Shown here piece by piece: positions 5,367 through 14,214 of a stretch of 64,000 nucleotides of DNA. The stretch spans positions 13,469 to 77,468 of the forward strand of contig JAGXNR010000005.1 of the NCBI GenBank assembly GCA_019894875.1, written 5' to 3'. The notes beneath the pieces were generated by a model. It ran no database searches. It worked only from the letters and a program-made list of their open reading frames with translations, and was not told the origin of the DNA. The DNA comes from Promethearchaeota archaeon (lineage in GTDB: Archaea; Asgardarchaeota; Lokiarchaeia; Sigynarchaeales; SOKP01). The translations under genes were made by a program, and so were the position numbers. Positions within the stretch are counted from its first letter, which is position 1. Each line of letters starts with the position of its first letter.

Positions 5367-7772
5367 TTGAGCTTTCAAGAACAATTTGACGGTTGGCTTT
5401 TTGACGTCTCCACTTCTAGCAATGGTGTCATCCTTTGGGTGAAAACCGTAAAAGAGCAAAAGATTGTACAAATATATCATGACTTCTGCCCTGAATTTTT
5501 TGCTGTACCAAAGAAGCATATGGGTAAAGACTTTAAGAGATTGAAGAGCATTCTTCAGTCCCACCACGATGTAAAAGGCGTACGAATCTGCGAAAAATAT
5601 GTGAAACTAGAAGACCATAAGAAGACAAAAATCTTTGGAGTATCTGTGGTAAAACCTTCACAATTTAAAAAAACTATTAAAGCAATTGATAAGATTGGTT
5701 TCTTTACTTTGTACAATACCGATCTTCCAATCGCTCAGATGTATTTCTATATGAACGATCTGTTTCCCATGTCTTTCTGTAGTTTCAAGGTTAAACTTGA
5801 AAAAAATAGAAAAACTGGTGAGCAGTCGATGCAGCTCGTGTCTTTAGATTTAAACGATAGCAATGAAGAACTATTCTATGATTTACCTCCAATAAAAGCT
5901 GTATGGCTGGATATCAAAATAAATCAACAAGGGATAAGGACGTACTTTAACGACCCTCTGGAATATGCTGAAGTCAGCATTGTTGAAAAAGATCACACTT
6001 CTAACATCCCAAGGGCAGATGGTCAGAAAAAAAGAACGATTCTCATCGATGAAGCTGATGAAGCAGAAACCATCAAAGCGATTAGCAAGGTAATTGAGAG
6101 ATTGGATCCTGATATTATTCTGACACGTGGGGGAGATGAATTTGTTTTTCCTTATTTGGTTGCACGAGCATCAGTGAATCACGTGTCGAGAGATCTTTAC
6201 CTTTCTCGGAATAGAACACCACTGAGAAATTGCATCTTTCACCTTTCAGGAAACTCAGATCATTATATGACTTATGGAATAATAATGCGTCGTTCAAAAA
6301 CGCAAGTTTATCTTACTGGACGCTTTCATATGGATACGACTGCATATGGGAGTTTACATTTCAGTGAGGGAAATATTCCTGGGGTCATTGAGGTCGCAAG
6401 AATCTCTCGGGTTGCTATGCAGAGATTGTGTAGAATAACAATTGGAGGTGCACTTCAGTCGATACAATATTATAATGCGTATAAGTTAGGTCACCTCATT
6501 CCGCCATTCAAGAAAAGTCCTGAAGGATTTAGAAGTGGCATGGATCTGATCAAAAATGACCGGGGAGGACATATATTTGAACCCTTAATCGGAGTCTTTG
6601 ATCAAGTTGTAGAACTAGACTTTTCCTCAATGTATCCCTCCTTAATGGCTAATTTTAATATATCTTCGGAAACTATCAATTGTAAATGTTGTAAAGATGA
6701 CGGTACGGGTGTAAAAGTACCCGGCTTAAATTTCCACATATGTTCGAAAAGAGAGGGGATAATCTCAAAATCCATTAGCCTACCCCTAAGAAAACGTTTA
6801 GAGTGTAAAGAATATAATAAAACACATGATGATCTTCGGTACAAATTCACAGATATCGCATTAAAATGGGTGCTTGTGGTAAGTTTTGGTTATTTAGGCT
6901 TCAGAAATGCGCGTTTTGGTAAAATTGAAGCACATCAAACAGTATGTGCTTTTGCTCGCGAATTTATTTTGCAATCCGCTGAAATTGCCACACGGCATGG
7001 ATGTAAAGTCGTCCATGGGATTGTTGATTCAATGTGGCTGCAAGACACGAAGGGAAGAACTCCCGCAGAATTTGAAAAACTGACAAAAAAAATTGCAGAC
7101 GAAATAACCGAAAGAACGGGCATTCACATGAATTGGGATGGGCGATTCAATTCAATAGTTTTTCTTCCCTCCAAAGCAGAACCAGATGTTCCCGCACTAA
7201 GTCATTATTGGGGTATAAAGTCTGACGGCGAGGTCAAGGTAAGAGGTATCGAAGTAAGACGTAGAGATATACCCCAAATTGTAAAAGACGCTCAATTTGC
7301 TTTTATTGACACATTTCAAGGAGCAAAGACTGTTGACGAGTTCAAAAAAAGAATTCCAGATGCTAAGAAAAAACTCTACGAATACGTAGAAAGAATATAT
7401 TCCGGGAAGGTATCAAGAGATGAGCTTACGATTAGACAAAAGATATCTCGCAGACCCTCTCAATATAAAGTTAATAGTTACCAAGCAGTTGCTGCAAGAC
7501 AGTTAGAACGATCTGGAGTAATAGCTTCGGCAGGAAAAAACGTGAGATATATTATTCTTAATGCGGAAGCGGATCCAGATTTTCCTGAAAAAAAGGTTAT
7601 CCTTTCAGACTTATATGATGACAAAAAACATGAATATGATAGAAAGAAGTATGTTGAATTGCTGAAAAGAGCTTTCGAAAATATCTTTCCTTTTGAATTT
7701 GAGCTTGATGATTTGTTGAAGCCAGATTATAATAAGAAATCTCTTCAAAAAGATTTATCGTGTTTTATTTAA
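5367..7772 (+). CDS. PolB2-type family B DNA polymerase with degraded catalytic motifs
   Basis: The 801-residue protein keeps the exonuclease-palm layout of family B polymerases, but key residues have changed. Exo I is D182-I-K184 instead of D-x-E, and Exo II is TRGGDEFVF instead of N-G-D-N-F-D. Motif A is intact (D418 in LDFSSMYPS). Motif B keeps K500 but has VVSFG where N-S-x-Y-G is expected. Motif C is I552-V-D554-S, so the first Asp of D-T-D-S is lost. Between motifs A and B lie CKCC and HIC cysteines that may bind metal. The C-terminus QKDLSCFI fits a PIP box. Start is TTG at 5367, preceded by GGGGAAAG. Exonuclease loss is likely; polymerase activity is doubtful. Known crenarchaeal PolB2 (Dpo2) proteins show comparable decay. 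It forms an operon with the 90-residue protein before it. Confidence 0.85.
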   Translation: MSFQEQFDGWLFDVSTSSNGVILWVKTVKEQKIVQIYHDFCPEFFAVPKKHMGKDFKRLKSILQSHHDVKGVRICEKYVKLEDHKKTKIFGVSVVKPSQFKKTIKAIDKIGFFTLYNTDLPIAQMYFYMNDLFPMSFCSFKVKLEKNRKTGEQSMQLVSLDLNDSNEELFYDLPPIKAVWLDIKINQQGIRTYFNDPLEYAEVSIVEKDHTSNIPRADGQKKRTILIDEADEAETIKAISKVIERLDPDIILTRGGDEFVFPYLVARASVNHVSRDLYLSRNRTPLRNCIFHLSGNSDHYMTYGIIMRRSKTQVYLTGRFHMDTTAYGSLHFSEGNIPGVIEVARISRVAMQRLCRITIGGALQSIQYYNAYKLGHLIPPFKKSPEGFRSGMDLIKNDRGGHIFEPLIGVFDQVVELDFSSMYPSLMANFNISSETINCKCCKDDGTGVKVPGLNFHICSKREGIISKSISLPLRKRLECKEYNKTHDDLRYKFTDIALKWVLVVSFGYLGFRNARFGKIEAHQTVCAFAREFILQSAEIATRHGCKVVHGIVDSMWLQDTKGRTPAEFEKLTKKIADEITERTGIHMNWDGRFNSIVFLPSKAEPDVPALSHYWGIKSDGEVKVRGIEVRRRDIPQIVKDAQFAFIDTFQGAKTVDEFKKRIPDAKKKLYEYVERIYSGKVSRDELTIRQKISRRPSQYKVNSYQAVAARQLERSGVIASAGKNVRYIILNAEADPDFPEKKVILSDLYDDKKHEYDRKKYVELLKRAFENIFPFEFELDDLLKPDYNKKSLQKDLSCFI

Positions 7773-7834
7773 TACGAATCTTTGATTTATCCAATCGTTT
7801 TAAATTAGGTTAAACAATTTGGATATAGTTCCAT

Positions 7835-7844
7835 AAAAAAAAAA
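7835..7844 (-). terminator. Poly-U terminator after the aldo/keto reductase
   Basis: Ten consecutive A on the plus strand read as U10 on the minus transcript, 21 bases beyond the aldo/keto reductase stop. Oligo-U tracts are the usual archaeal termination signal. It also separates this gene from the convergent PolB2 gene. Confidence 0.45.
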
Positions 7845-7865
7845 GTAAGTGAAAGGTAAGAATCG

Positions 7866-8741
7866 TTATAAAATTAAAGATCTTCCATCAAATATTGGTT
7901 TCATATCTAATTGAGTAGCTTTTTCTTGCATTTCTTCCTCTAGGGGACCAATATCGAAACGGGTAGCCGCATCGAGTATTTTTGGTAAAATATGAATATC
8001 GCTACTTGTATTGAGGAAAATACCTTCTCTTTTCAAAACCCAATGAACAGCACGGTCAACATCGACTTGATCCTCAAAAGGTTCGTACCAAGTGGATCGG
8101 ATCCTTTCCTTATTACCCCAGGGACGTCGTGCCAAAGATTTTATTGTTTGCACTGCTACACTACGTTCTTTACATAATTCTAAAAGGCTTTCAAAGTCTT
8201 TGGCATATTCCGGATTTCGCATCATGATATAGTTATAAGGCAAAAGAATAGAATCAAAATCAAACTGTTCCAAACTTTGTTTGTGCATTGCGGCTACTGT
8301 AAACCCATGCCCTGTTACTCCAATATTTTTTACCAATCCTTGATCCCGGGCTTCAACAGCAGCTTTTAAGGCTCCATCAGATCCCATTACTTTTTTCCAG
8401 CTCGCTCGAGATGTTAAATTATGGAACTGAATTAGATCTACTGATGATACTTGCAATCGTTCAAGAGAACTGTGTATCTGATCAAGAGCTTCTTGATAAG
8501 AACGTCTAAATACTTTTGTAGCAAGAAAAAACTTATTCCGGTGCTTTTCCATCCAAGGACCAATACGCAATTCTGACTCACCATACCCTGCTGCTGTGTC
8601 GATATGATTTATTCCATGTTTTAAAAGTACATCAAGGGTTTGATCTGCTTCATCTTGTGTAACATTACTTAAAGCAGCAGCTCCAAAAATTATTCTTGTA
8701 CTCAAATGTCCCGTCTTACCAAATTCTAGCTTAGAAATCAT
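7866..8741 (-). CDS. Aldo/keto reductase
   Basis: The 291-residue protein is an AKR-superfamily TIM barrel. The catalytic tetrad is visible: D48 and Y53 in [13 protein letters not shown]76 in FLATKVF, and H107 in DLIQFHNL. The NAD(P)H site region near the C-terminus is shorter than in classic AKRs. An [10 protein letters not shown] segment after the seventh strand and [18 protein letters not shown] match the bacterial/archaeal branch of predicted oxidoreductases. Carbonyl compounds are the expected substrates; the specific one cannot be told. It stands alone, convergent with the polymerase gene on one side. Start is the ATG at 8739-8741 ([11 protein letters not shown]), which aligns with the family's usual N-terminus. 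Confidence 0.9.
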   Translation of the reverse strand: MISKLEFGKTGHLSTRIIFGAAALSNVTQDEADQTLDVLLKHGINHIDTAAGYGESELRIGPWMEKHRNKFFLATKVFRRSYQEALDQIHSSLERLQVSSVDLIQFHNLTSRASWKKVMGSDGALKAAVEARDQGLVKNIGVTGHGFTVAAMHKQSLEQFDFDSILLPYNYIMMRNPEYAKDFESLLELCKERSVAVQTIKSLARRPWGNKERIRSTWYEPFEDQVDVDRAVHWVLKREGIFLNTSSDIHILPKILDAATRFDIGPLEEEMQEKATQLDMKPIFDGRSLIL

Positions 8742-8796
8742 TTTCTTTCAACAATGTTTTTTACATCTGTTCTAAATTAATGTAGATTAATTATTC

Positions 8797-8808
8797 AAAA
8801 AAAAAAAA
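8797..8808 (-). terminator. U12 tract directly after the stop of the membrane protein gene
   Basis: Twelve A on the plus strand lie immediately beside the stop codon (TGA, 8809-8811) of the minus-strand gene. On the transcript this is an uninterrupted U12, a strong candidate archaeal terminator without a hairpin. Confidence 0.5.
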
Positions 8809-9348
8809 TCAAGGTATTGAAAAAATTTCAAAGAAATCAAATACAATAACCACTAAACATATCAACTCCAAGAAAATCCAGAGATTTCTCTTCATCGATC
8901 TTACCGCTTTTAATGCTTTTCCAGAATAGTTTATAATATTATAAATAAAAATCAGTACCCATGCTGATACTAAGAAGGTTATTGGAAGCATTAATGTGAC
9001 AAGAGTACGACCAATATTGCCTAATAAATATTTATAGCCAAGAATTGTAAAACCTGCAATAACAAAAGTAAACCCAAGCCCAAATGTATATTCCGCAAAA
9101 GATACAAAATTTTGTACACGACTTTCAGAAGAATTTTCTAAATTAACTTCAAAATTTGCTTTCGAATTTGCACTCACAGAATTAACAAAAAGTATAAAAG
9201 AGAGCATCAGTAGAAATGTAGTGGTACCAATACCTCCACTTGCGGGGGGAACTTGCCATATTAATGCTAATATCGTTAGAACAGCTCCGATCATGACTGT
9301 ACTAAGCGTAATCCAATCTCTTACGTTGATCTGCTTATTTTTCTTCAT
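8809..9348 (-). CDS. Membrane protein with about five helices, unknown function
   Basis: The 179-residue product has hydrophobic segments at about residues 13-35 (ITLSTVMIGAVLTILALIW), 38-58, 85-107 (FGLGFTFVIAGFTILGYKY), 115-140 and 155-178. A polar stretch (SANSKANFEVNLENSSESR) sits between the second and third. N-terminal residues MKKNKQ are basic, favouring a cytoplasmic N-terminus. No family signature is recognisable. It is a single gene between the aldo/keto reductase and the radical SAM gene and ends in a U-tract. Its start ATG (9346-9348) follows AT-rich sequence. Confidence 0.6.
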   Translation of the reverse strand: MKKNKQINVRDWITLSTVMIGAVLTILALIWQVPPASGGIGTTTFLLMLSFILFVNSVSANSKANFEVNLENSSESRVQNFVSFAEYTFGLGFTFVIAGFTILGYKYLLGNIGRTLVTLMLPITFLVSAWVLIFIYNIINYSGKALKAVRSMKRNLWIFLELICLVVIVFDFFEIFSIP

Positions 9349-9513
9349 TACTCATAATTTTTCTATTTAATATTTTATTAATTAAAATTACAAATGTATG
9401 AGAATAAAAAGATTCGGATCATATCTTAAAGATTTAAATCTCTTATTCTATATTTTACAAAAAAGAAAAGAAAAATTAGGGAATTAAATATTAAATGGTT
9501 GTCGTATTGCTAT

Positions 9514-10485
9514 TTAGAAGTATAGATTTGAAGGTTCGAGTATATTTGGATAAAACGGACGGAGAAAATTCCGTGTACTACAACAGAGATGACATTTGTC
9601 CGCATATCCCTTTTGAGGTTTGAATCCTTTTTCTATCGCAATTTCAAGAAGATTTTGAGGACCTCCTTTTGCCACTACCTTACCTATTATCGGATGCTTT
9701 CTGTAGTTAAATTCATTTATTATTTCAGATATAGATTTTTCCTTGGCATTCCCAATACAAATTCCATGACACAATTGATGAAAAACCCATCCATTAGGAT
9801 CGATCATAAACATCGGAACTTTGAAAATAAGACACTTATCTAAAGGTATTGAATTCATTGAGTAATATTCGGTTAGTTGTTTTACTGCTCGACCTCTTAC
9901 TTGTAACTCACTATTTATTACATGGCAAAACTCAAACTCCTTGGAAATCTCTTCAGTAATTTTTTTATTCTGTTCATTAAAAATATTGTTAATATTTTCA
10001 GACCCTAGATTTTGAGTTATTGAATATATCCGTTCAATCCCAACTTCATGGGCAGCTTTCATTGCTCGTTTCACTACATCGAGTGGAACAAATTCTTGAT
10101 GAAACGCGTCAACACTAAAACCGATGGTATTTAAACCTGCTTCTTTTAACTTTAGAGCGTATTTCTTGGCAGTTAAATCATTTTTTCCCCAATATCCATT
10201 TGTTGGCAATCCAATATTTGGAATATCATAACTCTTCACCACTTTAATGAGGTCAATGAGTAAATCAAGATTAAGTAGAGGTTCTCCTCCAAAAAAACCG
10301 ACTTCATCAACTATATAATTTGCAGTAACATCTTCTAAATATCTTCTTACATCCCCTAATTCCATTGAAATATCGTCTTGATTTGGAGAACCTTGAATAG
10401 CACAATGCTTGCATTCATTTGTACATTTATAAGAGATAAGAAAAGTAAGAAAAGGTATTCTTTTTTTATTTTGCTCAGTACTCAT
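9514..10485 (-). CDS. Radical SAM protein with a C-terminal cysteine cluster
   Basis: The 323-residue enzyme has the radical SAM CxxxCxxC motif (CTNECKHC, about residues 16-23) just after a strand (FLTFLISYK). GFFGGEPLLN, the GGE motif that contacts SAM, follows near residue 66. A QLCHGICIGN segment and a late CHLCC cluster (about residue 300) suggest an auxiliary Fe-S site related to SPASM/twitch domains, though spacing is irregular. Substrate cannot be inferred; such enzymes often modify peptides or make cofactors. A PadR-type regulator gene lies about 100 bases upstream on the same strand and may control it. The start MSTEQNKKRIPF fits the expected short leader before the first barrel strand. 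Confidence 0.8.
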   Translation of the reverse strand: MSTEQNKKRIPFLTFLISYKCTNECKHCAIQGSPNQDDISMELGDVRRYLEDVTANYIVDEVGFFGGEPLLNLDLLIDLIKVVKSYDIPNIGLPTNGYWGKNDLTAKKYALKLKEAGLNTIGFSVDAFHQEFVPLDVVKRAMKAAHEVGIERIYSITQNLGSENINNIFNEQNKKITEEISKEFEFCHVINSELQVRGRAVKQLTEYYSMNSIPLDKCLIFKVPMFMIDPNGWVFHQLCHGICIGNAKEKSISEIINEFNYRKHPIIGKVVAKGGPQNLLEIAIEKGFKPQKGYADKCHLCCSTRNFLRPFYPNILEPSNLYF

Positions 10486-10589
10486 TTTTATATCAATACT
10501 CTTCTGTTCATTATTTTTTTATATTTTCTAAAATTTCCTGGTTAAAATTTCAATTCCTCTTTATCTAATTTCTCCTTGATTTTTAAGAA

Positions 10590-11060
10590 TTAATTTATCG
10601 AAAGTCTTGATATAAGAGTTAGCTCCTTAGCTTTTTCTGGTCTTAGTGTGGTTAGTAACATTTGGATTGATGAAACATCTTCAAAGTGCTCAATCTCCTC
10701 CGAATCAATTGAATCACCATTTGTTATTGATACTGATAGGAAACGATGATATGCTTTTATTATCTTTCCTTGAGTTAATTTCATTAATCTTAATATTTCT
10801 CTACCTGTATCTGTAATTTCATAGATTTTTTTATTTTTTATTTCCTCGAGGAGGTTTATAAATCCTTTTTCCCTTAGGTTATTTAATATCCAATAAAGTG
10901 TCGATGCAGATGGTTTCCACATTCCTAAAGTTCGCTTTTCTATTTCATTACCTATCTTATACCCATGAGATGATTCATTTTCAAGAATAGAAAGGACAAA
11001 AATATTGGTAAAGCTTTTTTTCATAATTTTTTCAAAATTTTTGTGATAATTTTCAACCAT
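10590..11060 (-). CDS. PadR-family winged-helix transcriptional regulator
   Basis: The 156-residue protein contains the PadR helix-turn-helix. FVLSILENESSHGYKIGNEI is followed by MWKPSASTLYWILNNLREKG, the recognition helix region with the S-x-x-T-L-Y/W-x-x-L signature, and then the wing KIYEITDTGREIL. PadR proteins bind palindromic operators as dimers and respond to small hydrophobic ligands. The C-terminal 60 residues are helical and acidic, consistent with a dimerisation arm. The first start codon gives 12 extra residues before the more typical MKKSFTNIF start, and either is possible. Repeats upstream of the gene (11096-11130) may be its operator. The radical SAM gene downstream is the likely co-transcribed neighbour. 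Confidence 0.85.
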   Translation of the reverse strand: MVENYHKNFEKIMKKSFTNIFVLSILENESSHGYKIGNEIEKRTLGMWKPSASTLYWILNNLREKGFINLLEEIKNKKIYEITDTGREILRLMKLTQGKIIKAYHRFLSVSITNGDSIDSEEIEHFEDVSSIQMLLTTLRPEKAKELTLISRLSIN

Positions 11061-11095
11061 GGTTAACTCAAACTCGTAGATATGGGATTTAATTG

Positions 11096-11130
11096 CTAGT
11101 ATAAATACCAGTATATGGACTACCAGTTAC
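11096..11130. promoter_or_regulatory. Triple CYAGTATA-type repeat upstream of the PadR gene
   Basis: Three similar octamers, CTAGTATA (11096), CCAGTATA (11108) and CCAGTTAC (11123), lie 12 and 15 bases apart, 36-70 bases before the PadR start. TACCAGT is an exact direct repeat within them. On the minus strand the same stretch contains TTTATAC, a candidate TATA box. Overlap of a promoter with repeats suits autoregulation by PadR, but direct binding is only inferred. Confidence 0.3.
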
Positions 11131-11283
11131 TGATATAATTTAAGATTAATTAATATTTAAGACTTTATCTTTTTTAATCTCAGGTAATATATTGTCTAAA
11201 ATGAGAGTTAACAAAAGGTATTCAGATAAATTAAGTGAAAAGGAAAAAAAGAGATTTTTTTAAGGTTATATGCTACACAAAAA

Positions 11284-11919
11284 CTAGATAAAAGGTTGTC
11301 TGATTACAGTTTTCATATTCTCTGGTTTAGCTCTTCGAGGGTCACTAAGATATATTTCATGGTGTTTTTGATTACGTCCATCATATTTTCCATTCTGTTC
11401 ATTAATGAAGTTATGAACTCTATCTACAGTAGGCCCTTCTTCTGAAAAAGGCCCAAGGTGCATAATTTGAGCACACTTACCCTCATTATATTTTTCAAAA
11501 CGTAGTTTATCAAGTAGTTCCGCAAGTTCTGGTTTATTTTTTTTAGTAATTTCAATTGCTTCCTCAATCAGACCTTTTGTGATCCAATCAGGGTGCATTA
11601 TCATCATAGTCCATTTCCATTTATCACGGTTTCCAGAACGATAATCTTCCATGTTATCCGCCCACCAAAGTCCTTCCAATGGAGGTACCACGTAATCCTT
11701 TCCTTTTGCTTTACTTAGAAATTTAGTTTTGAAAGCTACGGGGTATAGAGCAGCGAGGGCATCTTGGTACTCTTGAGAGTCTCCAGGTGAACCTATACCA
11801 TCAATCATTAAAAATTGCATTACAGGGACATCAACGATTGCCACTTCATTTGCACTTGGTTGATACAATTTTTTCATACTTTTTTTAAAATCTATTTTAA
11901 CCGGCATTTTGATTACCAT
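11284..11919 (-). CDS. GyrI-like small-molecule-binding domain protein
   Basis: The product of about 211 residues matches the stand-alone GyrI-like (SHS2/SOUL-related) family. It has a first strand FLMIDGIGSPGDSQEYQDAL, then LYPVAFKTKF, a central EGLWWADNM, WTMMIMHPDWIT, and a late KCAQIMHLGPFSEEGPTV. These proteins bind hydrophobic small molecules and related ones hydrolyse some toxins; no enzyme residues can be assigned here. A TTG lies one codon upstream of the ATG at 11919, and a further ATG at 11907 is also possible. It is a single gene, divergent from the acyl-CoA dehydrogenase gene at 12031. Confidence 0.8.
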   Translation of the reverse strand: MVIKMPVKIDFKKSMKKLYQPSANEVAIVDVPVMQFLMIDGIGSPGDSQEYQDALAALYPVAFKTKFLSKAKGKDYVVPPLEGLWWADNMEDYRSGNRDKWKWTMMIMHPDWITKGLIEEAIEITKKNKPELAELLDKLRFEKYNEGKCAQIMHLGPFSEEGPTVDRVHNFINEQNGKYDGRNQKHHEIYLSDPRRAKPENMKTVIRQPFI

Positions 11920-12030
11920 CAATGAGAATCTTATCTTTATAACCGTAAGAAAGATTATATAATTTGGTTTATTCAGATTATTATAAAAAATTGAGCAATA
12001 TAGTAATAAAGCTAAAGCAATTGATGAAAA

Positions 12031-13242
12031 ATGAAAAGAATAGTTATCGATCTCGAAAACCTCAGTGAAGAGGATATTGAGTTTAAAAAAGAAATTGATG
12101 AGATAATTGCATCAGATGTTGCACCTAAAACGCAAGATATGGAAGATGGTAAAATAAATGTCTGGGATGTTTTGGAACCTTTAGGAAAAAAGGGATTACT
12201 TGGATTAAGGTATTCTAAAGAAATGGGCGGTAGGGGTGCTTCTTATTTGCATGATATGTTGTTATCAGAAGCATTATCATATGAGAGTTTAGTTTATGAT
12301 ATGGTACGGGGTTCAAGTATTTATCCCGCAGGTTTGATATTAGCATTTGGAAGGCAAGAAACTCTCGGAAAATACATTAAACCTATAGTTACTGGAGAAA
12401 AAAAAGGATGCTTTTGCTTTACCGAGCCTGATGCAGGATCTGATCTTTCAAGGATGAAAACACTTTATAAAAAGGACGATGATGGCGATTTTATACTTAA
12501 TGGTGAGAAAAGATTTATAACTAACGGTACTGTAGCCGATGTAATGGTTGTTTACGCACGAAACGGGGCATTTATTGTTGAATCAGATTTTGAGGGATTT
12601 GAAATGCTTGAAGAATACAAATTGATGGGACTTCATGGTTTAAACCTGGGGCATCTGATGTTTACAAACGTTAAAATTCCCAAAGAAAACCTCTTATTTT
12701 ACAGGGAATTAAAACCAGCAACTGAAGGGTCCCAACGAAAGAGAACATCTGCGATTTCAAGTATGCAACAATTCCTTGGTCCAGAAAGGGTGGGTATGTC
12801 ATTACAAGCCCTGGCGGTAGCTAAACGAGCAATCGAAATCGCAGTAGAATATTCTCAGGAAAGGGTACAGTTTAAAAAGCCCATAAGTGAATTTGAAGGA
12901 ATAAGTTTTAAAATTGCTGAAATGATTGCAAACTTCGAAGCAGGCAAAGCTTTATACGACAAAGCTGCTAAAAACTCACAAAACCCCGCACTTGCTGCAA
13001 TGTGCAAATTATTTGTTGTTACAAACACACACAAGATTTGCGATGAAGCGTTGCAAATTATGGGTGGTATTGGTTATACAACCAAATATCCGGTAGAACG
13101 GTTACTGAGAGACATACGACTTCACCGAATAGGTGGTGGCACTGATGAAATTATGAAATATATAATTCAAAAGGACATTTATAAAGGATTCAATAGACCA
13201 GTTGGCGAGGAAACCGAAAAAGAAGTGGACTTTAAGTTCTAG
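12031..13242 (+). CDS. Acyl-CoA dehydrogenase
   Basis: The 403-residue flavoenzyme catalyses alpha,beta-dehydrogenation of an acyl-CoA thioester. FAD-binding signature CFCFTEPDAGSDLSRMKT and NGEKRFITNGTVADVMVVYA are present in the middle domain, and QIMGGIGYTTKYPVERLLRD in the C-terminal helical domain. The site where medium-chain enzymes carry the catalytic Glu reads IGGGTDEI, so that Glu is absent. Instead a Glu in GPERVGM (about residue 249) aligns with the alternative base of isovaleryl-CoA-type dehydrogenases. This suggests a branched or unusual acyl substrate. It is followed 84 bases later by an epimerase-like gene on the same strand. Electron acceptor genes (ETF) are not in the window. 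Confidence 0.92.
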   Translation: MKRIVIDLENLSEEDIEFKKEIDEIIASDVAPKTQDMEDGKINVWDVLEPLGKKGLLGLRYSKEMGGRGASYLHDMLLSEALSYESLVYDMVRGSSIYPAGLILAFGRQETLGKYIKPIVTGEKKGCFCFTEPDAGSDLSRMKTLYKKDDDGDFILNGEKRFITNGTVADVMVVYARNGAFIVESDFEGFEMLEEYKLMGLHGLNLGHLMFTNVKIPKENLLFYRELKPATEGSQRKRTSAISSMQQFLGPERVGMSLQALAVAKRAIEIAVEYSQERVQFKKPISEFEGISFKIAEMIANFEAGKALYDKAAKNSQNPALAAMCKLFVVTNTHKICDEALQIMGGIGYTTKYPVERLLRDIRLHRIGGGTDEIMKYIIQKDIYKGFNRPVGEETEKEVDFKF

Positions 13243-13325
13243 AAAAGGTAATTTTTAAAGCTATAATTGGGATTTTTTATAAATATAATTTTTTAATAAT
13301 AAATGTAAAAGGGTGATTTGAATCT

Positions 13326-13733
13326 ATGTTTGGTGAGATTGATCATATCGGGTTCGTATTTAAAAATGTTGAAGAAGCAGTTAAAAAATTCAAGATTCTT
13401 TTTGGAATGGAAAAAGCCATGCGGTTTGATTATGGTATAGTTAAAGGAGCAAGGTTTATGATTGGAAAGCAATCAAACCTACGAATAGATTTGATTGAAC
13501 CTCAAGATAAGAACTCTATATTTTATACATTTTTAGAAGAGGGCAATAGTGGTCTCCATCATATCGGATTTCAAGTTGAAAATGTGGATGAAAAAATTAA
13601 AGAATGGGATTCGATGGGATTCAAACAGGTTATTTTATCTATAATTGGGACAAATAAATTTGTTTATTACGATACAACAGACATCCTCGGGCATATGATA
13701 GAGTTTGGGCAAATGGATTATAAAAAATCCTAA
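13326..13733 (+). CDS. VOC-superfamily, methylmalonyl-CoA-epimerase-like protein
   Basis: The 135-residue protein has two beta-alpha-beta-beta-beta modules. The first begins EIDHIGFVFKNVEEAVKKF and the second begins GLHHIGFQVENVDEKIKEW. It ends with GHMIEFGQ, giving the H, H and E metal ligands expected of methylmalonyl-CoA epimerase (reaction: interconversion of R and S methylmalonyl-CoA) and glyoxalase I. The ribosome binding site is AAGGGTGAT. Its place behind an acyl-CoA dehydrogenase favours an acyl-CoA substrate, possibly methylmalonyl-CoA from odd-chain or branched-chain degradation. No mutase gene is seen here. A paralogue lies at 36389-36874. Confidence 0.75.
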   Translation: MFGEIDHIGFVFKNVEEAVKKFKILFGMEKAMRFDYGIVKGARFMIGKQSNLRIDLIEPQDKNSIFYTFLEEGNSGLHHIGFQVENVDEKIKEWDSMGFKQVILSIIGTNKFVYYDTTDILGHMIEFGQMDYKKS

Positions 13734-13967
13734 AATTGTTTTTTTAGCAAATTCAACATCAATTATTTTTGTCGGACACTTCCCTACTGAATGATATATA
13801 AAACTTTACATTAAAAAATCTTTTTAAAATTGTCCAATATGTTCTTTCGGTACGTATTATGGATTATAAGGCATAAATCTAAATATACAAATTTGTATTA
13901 TTTTTCCAGCTATTAGAAAACTTGTAGTCTGTAGATATTTATCAATCTAAAATTGGATTTTATTATT

Positions 13968-14135
13968 ATGTCTAAAGCAATTTCGTATTACGATTGGAGA
14001 TTAGCATTTAAAAGAAAAGATATTCCTTATGAAAAGGAAAAAATAAATGCTAATGAAACTGGTAATACCTTAGGGATTGATGAAGGTAATTTTAAAGAAT
14101 TTCTTACAAAGTGGAAAGCAAAAAATCTGGCTTAA
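13968..14135 (+). CDS. Possible small protein of 55 residues
   Basis: ATG at 13968 opens a frame of 55 codons to TAA at 14133-14135; a TTG five codons earlier is less likely. The product begins MSKAISYYDWRLAFKRK and ends FKEFLTKWKAKNLA, with aromatic and charged residues spread like a real helical domain. No clear ribosome binding site is visible, and no family is recognised. It sits between the epimerase-like gene and the convergent GH20 gene. The 230 bases before it are AT-rich without other features. Confidence 0.4.
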   Translation: MSKAISYYDWRLAFKRKDIPYEKEKINANETGNTLGIDEGNFKEFLTKWKAKNLA

Positions 14136-14214
14136 ATCACTAACTTCTTCTGTGCTTTAACATTCTACGCTTTTTGATTCTTCAAATTGTTTTAATATGA
14201 TTTTATATATTAAT

